The notes under the pieces are model-generated. The model did not search any database and was not told where the DNA came from. It saw only the letters and a program-made list of their open reading frames with translations. From positions 1-14,179 of the forward strand of contig SXYT01000178.1 in the NCBI GenBank assembly GCA_005788205.1: 14,179 nucleotides of DNA. The letters are read 5' to 3'. The DNA comes from Actinomycetota bacterium. GTDB taxonomy: Bacteria > Actinomycetota > Acidimicrobiia > Acidimicrobiales > Ilumatobacteraceae. Positions 1-6,993 of the stretch are shown one piece after another. Position numbers and translations under genes: made by a program. Position 1 is the first letter of the stretch. Each line of letters opens with the position of its first letter.

Positions 1-226
1 GAACCGAACCGGAGGTCCGATCGATCAGCCGCAGCACGCACCGTCCGATCGTGGACGTGCCCGAACCGGACTCGCCCACAAGACCGAGTGTCTCGCCCCT
101 GTCCACCGAGAAGGACACACCCGACACCGCATGTACCGTCTGGTCGACCGACCTGATGCCGGTCACCGTCTTGACCTTGAACTCCTTGACGAGCCCGGAC
201 ACATCAAGCAGCGGTTCGGCACTCAC
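1..226 (-). CDS. oppF: Oligopeptide ABC transporter ATP-binding protein OppF-like, partial (3' end outside window)
   Basis: This is the first 75 codons of the second ATPase of a peptide-type ABC importer; the rest lies beyond the left edge of the window. The start is a GTG at 226-224 that overlaps the oppD stop as GTGA, a typical translationally coupled junction. The visible protein has the usual opening of the OppF/DppF family: a first strand (PLLDVSGLVKEF), a long hairpin, then AVSGVSFSV and the P-loop region GLVGESGSG followed by TST. In the family this P-loop reads GESGSGKST. Here the lysine codon position (56-58, residue 57) reads ACG, threonine, one base from AAG. The lysine normally contacts the ATP phosphates, so this site may be impaired, or the base may be an error. 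The remaining motifs (Q-loop, signature, Walker B) cannot be checked. The partner is OppD, with which it would form the cytoplasmic ATPase dimer. Confidence 0.88.
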   Translation of the reverse strand, partial: MSAEPLLDVSGLVKEFKVKTVTGIRSVDQTVHAVSGVSFSVDRGETLGLVGESGSGTSTIGRCVLRLIDRTSGSV

Positions 227-1197
227 GGTGCACTCCCCTGCAGCTCGGCGGCCCTGATGCAGCTCGTCTCTGTCGACCCGATCCGGACCAGTTCGTTGCC
301 GGCGGACGCGCACGCCTCCAGAGCGTGCTCACAACGCGCACGGAATGCGCAGCCGCTGGGCGGGGCGATCATGTTGGGCGGCGCCCCGACGATCGGCTTC
401 AAGCGTTCCTTGTTGGCGCTAGGCAGGGACGAAAGGAGACCACGCGTGTAGGGATGGTGCGGCGTGGCGAAGATGTCGTTCACCAGACCCCGTTCGCTCG
501 TGTTGCCGGCGTACATGACCTCAACGCGGTCGGCAACGCGGGCCACGACGCCGAGGTCGTGGGTGATGAAGACCACGGCAGTGCGGAGCTGGCGCCTCAC
601 GTTCTCGATCACGTCGAGAATCTGGGCCTGGACCGTGACATCGAGAGCGGTTGTGGGCTCATCGGCGATCAGCACATCGGGGTCGTTCGCAATCGCCATG
701 GCGATCATCACCCTCTGGCGCATCCCTCCCGAGAACTCGTGTGGATACTGCCTTGCCCTCACGTCTGGCTGGGGAAGCCCCACAAGGTCCAGGAGCTCGA
801 CGGCACGGCTGTGCGCGGCCTCCTTCGAGACGTTCTGGTGGGCCTGGATCATCTCCACCACCTGGGCCCCGATCCGGTGCACGGGGTTCAGAGCCGAGAG
901 AGGATCCTGGAAGATCATCGCGATCTTCTTGCCGCGTTGTGCCCTGACCTGCGAGTCAGGCACGCCGATCATCTCGGTGCCCGCAACCTTCGCCGAACCC
1001 GTCACGCTCGCGGTCCCGGGCAGCAGACCCATGATCGAGAGGAAAGACACCGACTTGCCCGACCCCGACTCTCCCACGATGCCGACGAGTTCACCCGGCT
1101 GGACATCGAGGGAGACTCCCCTGACGGCCTGGACCCTCCCTGCAGGAGTGGCGAAAGAGACATGGAGGTCGCGGATGGAAAGGACAGGCTCCATCAT
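223..1197 (-). CDS. oppD: Oligopeptide/dipeptide ABC transporter ATP-binding protein OppD-like
   Basis: This is a complete 324-residue ATPase subunit that powers peptide import from the cytoplasmic face. Visible motifs are Walker A GESGSGKS (about residues 43-50), Q-loop glutamine in IFQDP (97), signature FSGGMRQ (155-161), Walker B VLIADEP (175-181) and the switch histidine in FITHD (213). The C-terminal oligopeptide-transporter domain carries GCAFRARC and further cysteines (283, 289, 296, 313), a pattern that in some DppD/OppD proteins binds an iron-sulfur cluster; cluster binding here is inference. The start is the ATG at 1197, whose ATGA overlaps the oppC stop; a longer in-frame extension upstream lies inside oppC and was rejected. 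All catalytic residues are present, in contrast to the partner OppF. Peptide specificity (opp versus dpp) cannot be read from the sequence. Confidence 0.95.
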   Translation of the reverse strand: MMEPVLSIRDLHVSFATPAGRVQAVRGVSLDVQPGELVGIVGESGSGKSVSFLSIMGLLPGTASVTGSAKVAGTEMIGVPDSQVRAQRGKKIAMIFQDPLSALNPVHRIGAQVVEMIQAHQNVSKEAAHSRAVELLDLVGLPQPDVRARQYPHEFSGGMRQRVMIAMAIANDPDVLIADEPTTALDVTVQAQILDVIENVRRQLRTAVVFITHDLGVVARVADRVEVMYAGNTSERGLVNDIFATPHHPYTRGLLSSLPSANKERLKPIVGAPPNMIAPPSGCAFRARCEHALEACASAGNELVRIGSTETSCIRAAELQGSAP

Positions 1198-2156
1198 CGG
1201 GCCCCCCCGTGCTTCGGGTCGAACGCGTCGCGCAGGCCATCGCCGATGAAGGACACGCACAGCGTGATGACGAGAAGCGCGGCGAACGGGTAGAGGGCGA
1301 GCCACCAATAGCCGGCCCGGACGGCGGACTTCGACCCTGCGACCATGAGGCCGAGCGACGTAGCGCCCGTCCCGGGATCGGGCCCGTACCCGAACAGCGA
1401 GAGCGTCGCCTCACTGACAATGGCGCCGACGACACCGAGACTGAGCGCGACAAGCATCGGACCGATCGAGTTCGGCAGGAGGTGACGCATGATGATCCGG
1501 GCGTTGGAGGCACCGAGGGCTCTGGCGGCCTCGACGAACTCACGCTCCTTCAGCGACATCACCTGCGCCCGCAGGACGCGCGCGACGCCCATCCAGCCGA
1601 AGACGGCGAAAAGGAAGACCATGAACCGCACGGAGCTCGGCTCGCCGACGAGAAACGTCACCCAGCCGACAGCCCCGAACATGTTGCGCACAACGAGCAG
1701 TGCCACGAGGAACGGGAATGCGAGGAAGACGTCTGTGACACGCATGACAACATCGTCGAAGAGCCCGCCCTTCAGGCCGGCCACGGCGCCGATCAATGAC
1801 CCGAGCGCCAGGGAGAACACGGCTGACGCGAGACCGATGATGAGGGACACTCTCACCCCATACAGGACCCGGCTGTAGACATCCCGGCCGATGATGTCGG
1901 TGCCGAACCATGCGAACGATGCCGGGGGCAGGTTCTGGTTGGGTCCCTGTGAGATGTCGAACACCTGCTCATTCACCCCGTATCGGGCGGTCAACGGAGA
2001 CAGGAGCACCCACAGAATCAGCAGGACGAGAATCCCCACGGACACCACCGCGGCTCTGTGGGTGAGGAAACGTCTGAACGCGAGCCTTCCCGGGGACAGC
2101 GATTCGGCTGTCAGCCCGACGGCGGCATCGAGATTGGAGGCCGGGGTTTCAGCCAA
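1194..2156 (-). CDS. oppC: Oligopeptide ABC transporter permease OppC-like
   Basis: This is the second inner-membrane permease of the importer, 320 residues. It has a soluble N-terminal tail, a first membrane helix at about residues 36-54, an external loop containing the family's FGTDIIGRDVYSR motif (84-96), and several later hydrophobic helices. The ATPase-docking EAA loop is at about residues 206-216 (REFVEAARALGAS), and the end GDGLRDAFDPK is characteristic of OppC/DppC. The chosen start is TTG at 2156-2154, preceded at 6 nt by GAGGA on the minus strand. It overlaps the end of oppB by 8 nt, so the two permeases are probably translationally coupled. The stop overlaps the oppD ATG by 4 nt. 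The TTG start is rare but well placed; a start further downstream would leave the permease core intact. Confidence 0.94.
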   Translation of the reverse strand: MAETPASNLDAAVGLTAESLSPGRLAFRRFLTHRAAVVSVGILVLLILWVLLSPLTARYGVNEQVFDISQGPNQNLPPASFAWFGTDIIGRDVYSRVLYGVRVSLIIGLASAVFSLALGSLIGAVAGLKGGLFDDVVMRVTDVFLAFPFLVALLVVRNMFGAVGWVTFLVGEPSSVRFMVFLFAVFGWMGVARVLRAQVMSLKEREFVEAARALGASNARIIMRHLLPNSIGPMLVALSLGVVGAIVSEATLSLFGYGPDPGTGATSLGLMVAGSKSAVRAGYWWLALYPFAALLVITLCVSFIGDGLRDAFDPKHGGAR

Positions 2157-3132
2157 GACGGATCCTCGGGTCGAGCTTGGCGTACGCGATGTCCGCGAGG
2201 AGGTTGAACACGACCACGGATCCGATGATGAGCACCATCCACGGCATCAGCTCGGGGAAGTCGCCGTTGCTGTATGCGACAAGAAAGAACCTGCCCATGC
2301 CCGGGTACTCGAACAGGCCCTCGGTGATGATGAGGCCACCGACCACGGCACCGACGTCCAGGAAGGCGAGCGTGGTCACGGGAATCAGTGCATTCCTGAG
2401 GGCATGATGCACGAGCACACGGCGTTCGGAGATTCCCTTCGCCCTCGCGGTACGCATGTACTCGCTGTTCAGCACGTCAAGGAGGGAAGCCCTCATGTAC
2501 CGCGAATAGACGGCGATCGACTGGATGGAGACCACTACGACAGGGAGCGCCATGTGCTTGAGCATCAGGAAGAGATCGAAGCCCTGGTGTCCGGCCGGAT
2601 AGACGCCGGACACCGGGAAGAGCGCGTACCCGAACCACTTCTGCCAGTACACGGCAAAGAACAGCTGCAGCAGGAGCGCCGACACGAACGGGGGCACGGC
2701 CAGGCCGACGAGGGCCGACGAGTTCACGAGGGTGTCACGGAGCCGCCCCGGACGGAGCGCGGCAAGCACACCGAGCGCATTCCCGACCAGGATCCCGATG
2801 AACGATGCAACCAGGCCGAGACGGAGCGAGTTGGCGAGCGCATCCTTCAGGTGGGGCCAGACCTCGCGGCTGCCCTTGATGCTGCGCGGCCAGTCCAGCG
2901 TCACGAAACCCCAGAGCCACTTGAAATAGCCCCTGATGTACCCGAAGGCACCGCTGTACAGGCCGTTCGCGGCGATGTACTGGTCGATTTTCTTCTTGGA
3001 GGCGCGAATGTTCGTGCGTCTGTAGCTGGCGACGGGGTCGGTGCCGAGCCGCAGTGCCACGTACACGAGAAACGTCACGAGAAGGAGCGTGGGCAGCAGC
3101 CACACTGCGCGGCGCAACGTGTACCGAAGCAT
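2149..3132 (-). CDS. oppB: Oligopeptide ABC transporter permease OppB-like
   Basis: This is the first inner-membrane permease of the importer, 327 residues, which forms the translocation channel with OppC. The N-terminus LRRAVWLLPTLLLVTFLVY is the classic OppB/DppB first helix (about residues 8-27). A roughly 70-residue external loop follows, then five more hydrophobic stretches. The EAA loop that docks onto the ATPase is EYMRTARAKGIS (224-235), followed by HHALRNALIPV, and the C-terminus ends in YAKLDPRIRLG as usual. The start is ATG at 3132, chosen because AGGGAGGG lies just upstream (3144-3137) and because it removes a 32-residue non-conserved extension. The gene follows the binding-protein gene across a 126-bp gap containing a strong hairpin and overlaps oppC by 8 nt. 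Confidence 0.95.
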   Translation of the reverse strand: MLRYTLRRAVWLLPTLLLVTFLVYVALRLGTDPVASYRRTNIRASKKKIDQYIAANGLYSGAFGYIRGYFKWLWGFVTLDWPRSIKGSREVWPHLKDALANSLRLGLVASFIGILVGNALGVLAALRPGRLRDTLVNSSALVGLAVPPFVSALLLQLFFAVYWQKWFGYALFPVSGVYPAGHQGFDLFLMLKHMALPVVVVSIQSIAVYSRYMRASLLDVLNSEYMRTARAKGISERRVLVHHALRNALIPVTTLAFLDVGAVVGGLIITEGLFEYPGMGRFFLVAYSNGDFPELMPWMVLIIGSVVVFNLLADIAYAKLDPRIRLG

Positions 3133-3136
3133 CACA

Positions 3137-3144
3137 CCCTCCCT
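3137..3144 (-). promoter_or_regulatory. Ribosome binding site of oppB
   Basis: AGGGAGGG on the minus strand lies 4 nt upstream of the ATG at 3132. It is the strongest Shine-Dalgarno match near this gene and decides the start against an upstream in-frame alternative at 3228. Confidence 0.75.
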
Positions 3145-3197
3145 CGCGGATGATTGATTGTCCCCGGACCGCGGGACGAAATCAGGCCCGAACGGGG

Positions 3198-3233
3198 CGT
3201 GGGTGCGGGGCTCTTGCGAACCCCGCACCCACG
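3198..3233 (-). terminator. Perfect 13-bp inverted repeat between binding-protein and permease genes
   Basis: CGTGGGTGCGGGG (3198-3210) is matched perfectly by its reverse complement at 3221-3233, with a 10-nt loop. The transcript would form a very stable GC-rich hairpin 25 nt after the binding-protein stop codon and 65 nt before the oppB start. No T-run follows on the minus strand, so it is not a classic intrinsic terminator. In many ABC importer operons a hairpin at this place attenuates transcription or protects the upstream mRNA, giving more binding protein than permease; that role here is inference. Confidence 0.6.
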
Positions 3234-3258
3234 ATGAATCCCGTCGGCTCGCGCCGTG

Positions 3259-4965
3259 CTAGTCGGTCTCGACCTTGGGGTCGGACTTCAGCAGCTCGGT
3301 CACGACGTACTTGCCGTCGTTGGTGGTGCGGAACGCACCTGGCATGAGTTGCTGAGCAACAGTCCAGAGGTACCACGACGACGACGCACACTCGGTGACG
3401 GGGTTGAGGCAACCCGGCCACTGCTCCGCACCGATGACGATCTGGCCGTCACCGTCGAGGTCCTTCCACTGGTACGTGTCGTTGAACGCCGCGTTGTTGT
3501 TCAACTCGCCCTCAACGTTGTCAACCCGGTCGGTGCGGTACGCACCGGACTTCGGGAACTGGAACAGCGGGATGAGGATGTAGTCCTTGTCCATCTCGAC
3601 GATGGCGGACTTGATCAGCTCGGCACGCTTGGCCTCGTCGATCTCCCTGTCGGAGTTCTTGAGTGCCTCGGTGGCCGTTTCGTTCATCCAGCCCTGGAAA
3701 TTTCCACCCTTGTTGTCATTCTCAGGAGTCGGCACTTGGTCCGAGGAGAAACCGCCGACGAGGTATGCCGGGTCTGGCGGGGCAGTGCTGATGTACATCG
3801 CGAGGTCGTAGTCCATGCCCGGCAGGCGCTTCTGGAAGTAGCAATCCGCGTCGCAGTTGTAGGCGACGACATTGAAGCCGGCCTTCTTCAGCAGCGGGAT
3901 GAGGAAAGCCTGGGTGGACTCGCGACGGATGTTGCCCGTGTTGATGACCCACTCGATCTTCGGCGCCACGCCGTCCTTGGCCCACAGGCCCTCGCCGTTC
4001 TTCTCGTAGCCGGCGTCCTCCATCAGTTCGTCAGCCGCGTCCTGGTCGTACTTGTTTCCGAAGATCCCCTCGGGGCAGTACATGCCGGGAATGATCGGGC
4101 CACAAGTCAGGAGAGTTCCGTCCGAAGCAATCGGGATGTAGATCTGCTTGAACAGGGCATCAAGGTCGATCGACTTGTAGAAGGCCTCGCGGAACGCCTT
4201 GTCGGCGAACGGACGTGTCTTCTCGCCGTCGGCCGTCATGTTCTTGCCGTCGACGCCGAGGTTCATGTAGAGGGCCTCGTAGTCGCCGCCGTAGTTGAGC
4301 ACGGTCTTGACATTCGGGTCGGCGAGCTCATCGGTGATACCCGCGTAGAACTGCGGGTAGATGAAATCGACAGAACCAGCCTTGAGGTCGGTGATCTGGG
4401 TCTCGGCTCTCGGGACCATGACCAGCTTCTTCACACCTTCGCCCACCTTGCGGGGGCCCCAGTAGTTCTCGTTGGGGAGAAACACCACTTGGTCGGCGCT
4501 CCAGGAATCCATCTTCCACTCGGCTCCCGAGTAGTTGAACGTGGTGCCGAAGTCACCGGAGATGTCCTTGCAGTCCGCCACGGCGGCCTTCTTCAGCAGA
4601 CCGCTGAAAAGGTTCTTGTACGGTGCGTAGAGTTCCTTGAACTTGACCACGACCTGCTTGTCGGAATCCCCGGCCTCGACCGAGGTGATCTTGTCGTAGC
4701 CCGATGTGGAAATCGAACCGGGGGTGTTCATCGCCGCGTCAAAGGTGCACTGGAAGTCCGCAGCCGTGATGGGGGTTGCGTCCTCCCACTGTGCCTCGTC
4801 GGCAATGTCGTACGTGATGGTCATGGCTGACTCGCCTGACCCGCTGCCACCGCCCGCCGCCGTCGTGTCCGAAGCGCTGTCGCTCCCCCCGCCGCACGCG
4901 GCGAGAAGAAGGACGGAGCCCAGCAGACCGCCGGCGAACTTGGTGCTCTTCCGAATGTTCCTCAC
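3259..4965 (-). CDS. oppA: Peptide-type ABC transporter substrate-binding lipoprotein (SBP family 5), apparently circularly permuted
   Basis: This is a 568-residue exported lipoprotein that would capture peptides or similar solutes and deliver them to OppB/OppC. The signal peptide has basic residues RNIRKSTK, a hydrophobic core and lipobox LAAC with the lipidated Cys24, then a Gly/Ser/Asp/Thr linker to about residue 46. The start is GTG at 4965, preceded by GGGAGGT (4977-4971). The family-5 domain normally opens with a segment of the type IVIGAEQ-P-CLNP...LL..P and only then reaches ITYDI....W.D.TPITAADF. Here the linker runs straight into the latter (residues 48-71). The missing opening segment is instead at residues 508-568 (3262-3444), after what looks like the normal C-terminus (FNDTYQW) and a DLDGDG loop (502-507). 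Its last residues, VETD, would join directly to the MTITYD of the start, as expected for a circular permutation. Several cysteine pairs (for example in GCLNPVTEC, YNCDADCYF and CGPIIPGMYC) may form disulfides. Substrate is unknown. Confidence 0.9.
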   Translation of the reverse strand: MRNIRKSTKFAGGLLGSVLLLAACGGGSDSASDTTAAGGGSGSGESAMTITYDIADEAQWEDATPITAADFQCTFDAAMNTPGSISTSGYDKITSVEAGDSDKQVVVKFKELYAPYKNLFSGLLKKAAVADCKDISGDFGTTFNYSGAEWKMDSWSADQVVFLPNENYWGPRKVGEGVKKLVMVPRAETQITDLKAGSVDFIYPQFYAGITDELADPNVKTVLNYGGDYEALYMNLGVDGKNMTADGEKTRPFADKAFREAFYKSIDLDALFKQIYIPIASDGTLLTCGPIIPGMYCPEGIFGNKYDQDAADELMEDAGYEKNGEGLWAKDGVAPKIEWVINTGNIRRESTQAFLIPLLKKAGFNVVAYNCDADCYFQKRLPGMDYDLAMYISTAPPDPAYLVGGFSSDQVPTPENDNKGGNFQGWMNETATEALKNSDREIDEAKRAELIKSAIVEMDKDYILIPLFQFPKSGAYRTDRVDNVEGELNNNAAFNDTYQWKDLDGDGQIVIGAEQWPGCLNPVTECASSSWYLWTVAQQLMPGAFRTTNDGKYVVTELLKSDPKVETD

Positions 4966-5086
4966 TAATGACCTCCCTGGTCGGTTGGTGGGGAAGAAGC
5001 GGGCGAACCCGGCCGGCACCCCTCCCCGGCGCGCTCGGCACTTGCAAACTACCACTGGGGGCGCCAGTGCCGGAAAAACGCGGGTT
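4966..5086 (-). promoter_or_regulatory. Spacer between tpiA and the ABC importer operon, with a small inverted repeat
   Basis: These 121 bp hold no coding sequence in any frame that resembles the missing N-terminal part of the binding protein. CACTGG at 5053-5058 pairs with CCAGTG at 5064-5069 around a 5-nt loop, a weak hairpin that could mark the end of the glycolytic transcript but has no T-run after it. TAGTTT (5051-5046 on the minus strand) could be a -10 box for the importer operon, but no convincing -35 accompanies it. A promoter here is expected from the change of function and is only weakly supported by sequence. Confidence 0.3.
4971..4977 (-). promoter_or_regulatory. Ribosome binding site of the binding-protein gene
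   Basis: GGGAGGT on the minus strand is spaced 5 nt from the GTG at 4965. It fixes the start directly before the lipoprotein signal peptide and excludes the longer in-frame extension reaching to 5172, which would run into tpiA. Confidence 0.8.
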
Positions 5087-5884
5087 TCAGGCCTCGGATG
5101 GCTCGTGGAGCCGGTACTGGATGATCCGGGCGAACTCCTCGGGATCAAGACTGGCCCCGCCCACGAGGGCACCGTCCACGTCCGGCTGCGCCATCAGTTC
5201 CTTGATCGTCCCCGCTTTCACGGAGCCGCCGTACTGGATGCGCACCGCCCCCGCAGCCTCGGCGCTGGCGAGGGATGCCACCGTCGACCTGATGGCCGCA
5301 CAGACCTCCTGCGCATCGGAGGCTGTCGCCGTGCGGCCGGTCCCTATGGCCCAGATGGGCTCGTACGCGACCACCAGCGAGCCGGCCTGGGCAGGCGAGC
5401 AGCCCTCCAGTGCGGCCCGGACCTGTTTCGTGACCTTGTCCATCGTGGTGCCGGCCTCCCGCTCCTCGAGCGTCTCGCCGACGCACACGATGGGCGTCAT
5501 CTTGTTGCGCAGCACAGCCGCCACCTTGTCCCTGACCATGGCGTCCGTCTCGCCGAACAGCTCCCTCCGCTCGCTGTGGCCGACGATCACGTACGACACG
5601 TTGAGCTTCTGGAGGAACACCGGGGAGACCTCGCCCGTGAACGCGCCCTTGTCCTCGGAGTGGCAGTTCTGCGCCCCGAGGGCGAACCGAAGGTCGTCGG
5701 CCTCGATGAGGGTCTGGACGCTCCTGATGTCCGTGAACGGCGGGTGCAGGCTCACGTCGACGGTCTCGAAGTCGTCCTTGCCGACGAGGTACGTCAGCTT
5801 CTGGACGACCTGGATCGCCTCGTAGTGGTTCTGGTTCATCTTCCAGTTGCCGCTGATGAGCGGCCTGCGGGTCTCAGCGGGCAT
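5087..5884 (-). CDS. tpiA: Triosephosphate isomerase
   Basis: This enzyme interconverts dihydroxyacetone phosphate and glyceraldehyde 3-phosphate in the cytoplasm. It has 265 residues, normal for the family. Catalytic residues are visible: Lys15 in GNWKMN (12-17), His103 in YVIVGHSERR (98-107) and Glu175 in VVAYEPIWAIGTG (171-183). The phosphate-binding loops YGGSVK and GALVGGASL follow near the C-terminus. The start is ATG at 5884, chosen because GAGAGG lies 8 nt upstream on the minus strand; the alternative GTG at 5893 would sit directly on that Shine-Dalgarno sequence. The gene overlaps the end of pgk by 11 nt, so the two are coupled. In most actinobacteria secG follows tpiA; here an importer operon does. 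Confidence 0.97.
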   Translation of the reverse strand: MPAETRRPLISGNWKMNQNHYEAIQVVQKLTYLVGKDDFETVDVSLHPPFTDIRSVQTLIEADDLRFALGAQNCHSEDKGAFTGEVSPVFLQKLNVSYVIVGHSERRELFGETDAMVRDKVAAVLRNKMTPIVCVGETLEEREAGTTMDKVTKQVRAALEGCSPAQAGSLVVAYEPIWAIGTGRTATASDAQEVCAAIRSTVASLASAEAAGAVRIQYGGSVKAGTIKELMAQPDVDGALVGGASLDPEEFARIIQYRLHEPSEA

Positions 5885-6989
5885 TCGGTGCACCTCTCAA
5901 TGCGGCGAGCCCGGGGAGATCCCCGAGCTCTAGTAATTCGAGCGAGGCCCCGCCACCCGTTGACACATGGTCCACGTCGTCGTCGAGACCGAACTGGGCG
6001 AGAGCGGCCGCGCTGTCCCCACCGCCGACCACAGTGAACGCCCTGGTGGTCGCCACTGCCTCGGCGACCGTCCGGGTCCCGGCCGCGAAGCGCTCATCCT
6101 CGAACATACCCATCGGGCCGTTCCAGAACACCGTGCGGGCGTCCATGATGACATCGGAGAACGCGGCCGCGGAGCCGGGCCCGATGTCGAGGCCCTTGGC
6201 ACCGTCGGGCAGCCGGACGCCGAATGTCGCGAACCGTCCACCGGTGTCGAGCCCGACAATGTCCTCAGGGAGATGAATCGACCTGCCTGAGTCCAGCAGC
6301 CGCCGGCAGGTCGCGATCTGGTCGAGTTCGCAGATCGAGTCACCGACCGGGTGGCCGCGGGCCGCGAGGAACGTGAAGCACATCCCGCCGCCGATCACGA
6401 GCGCATCAACCACCTGCAGCAACGACTCGATGACGCCCATCTTGTCGCTGACCTTGGCGCCGCCAAGAATCGCGACGAACGGGCGTTTCGGGTTCTCGCG
6501 CAGTCCCCCGAGCACCTCCACCTCACGCTCGAGCAGCCGGCCGGCCGCCGACGGCAGGGCGCGCGGCGGGCCCACGATGGAGGCGTGGGTGCGGTGGGAG
6601 GCACCGAATGCGTCGTTGACGTACATGTCGACTCCCTTCACGAGGGAAGCCACGAAGTCGGGGTCATTCTTCTCCTCGCCCGCGTTGAACCGCAGATTCT
6701 CGAGCAGTTCGACTCCCGGCGCCAACTCCGCCAGACGGGCGCGGACCGGCGCAAGCGAGTGCTTCTGCTCGGGTGCTCCCTTCGGCCTCCCCAGGTGCGT
6801 CGCACACACCACGGATGCACCGCGCTCTGTCAGCCAGTTGATCGTGGGGAGAGCAGCCCTGATCCTGAAGTCATCCGTGATTCGGCGGGCTTCGTCTGGG
6901 CCCTCCATGGGAACGTTGAAGTCCGTGCGAACCAGAACGCGTTTCCCCGCGACGTCACCGAGGTCCTCCAGAACGGGGATCCTGGACAT
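5874..6989 (-). CDS. pgk: Phosphoglycerate kinase
   Basis: This enzyme transfers phosphate from 1,3-bisphosphoglycerate to ADP, giving 3-phosphoglycerate and ATP. It has 371 residues, slightly short against the usual 390-400. Family motifs appear in order: RTDFNVPM (21-28), ATHLGRPKG (63-71), ENLRFNAGEE (97-106), NDAFGASHRTHAS (125-137), AILGGAKVSDKMGV (173-186), the nucleotide-site GGGDSAA (322-328) and HVSTGGGASLELLE (341-354). All substrate and hinge motifs look intact, so the short length reflects small loops and not truncation. The ATG at 6989 is 4 nt after the gap stop; no clear Shine-Dalgarno is seen, suggesting translation is coupled to gap. It overlaps tpiA downstream. Confidence 0.97.
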   Translation of the reverse strand: MSRIPVLEDLGDVAGKRVLVRTDFNVPMEGPDEARRITDDFRIRAALPTINWLTERGASVVCATHLGRPKGAPEQKHSLAPVRARLAELAPGVELLENLRFNAGEEKNDPDFVASLVKGVDMYVNDAFGASHRTHASIVGPPRALPSAAGRLLEREVEVLGGLRENPKRPFVAILGGAKVSDKMGVIESLLQVVDALVIGGGMCFTFLAARGHPVGDSICELDQIATCRRLLDSGRSIHLPEDIVGLDTGGRFATFGVRLPDGAKGLDIGPGSAAAFSDVIMDARTVFWNGPMGMFEDERFAAGTRTVAEAVATTRAFTVVGGGDSAAALAQFGLDDDVDHVSTGGGASLELLELGDLPGLAALRGAPNAR

Positions 6990-6993
6990 GTCG

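Noticed and set aside
3256..4830. 524-codon open frame on the plus strand opposite the binding-protein gene
   Set aside because: Complement of a codon-biased gene; Val/Leu/Asp/Arg repeats without motif, and the opposite strand has a signal peptide and ribosome binding site.
3259..4965. Frameshift or simple deletion as explanation for the unusual binding-protein N-terminus
   Set aside because: The reading frame is open and well conserved throughout, and the segment missing at the front is present in frame at the end, which a plain deletion or frameshift would not produce. An assembly artefact remains possible and is listed as a check.
5053..5069. Intrinsic terminator after tpiA
   Set aside because: The stem is only 6 bp and is not followed by a T-run, so it is mentioned only as part of the spacer.
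4966..5172. N-terminal extension of the binding protein to an upstream start, possibly carrying the missing domain segment
   Set aside because: The extra residues are Pro/Arg/Ser-rich, overlap tpiA and do not resemble the IVIGAEQ-type segment. The GTG at 4965 has a strong ribosome binding site right before a lipoprotein signal.
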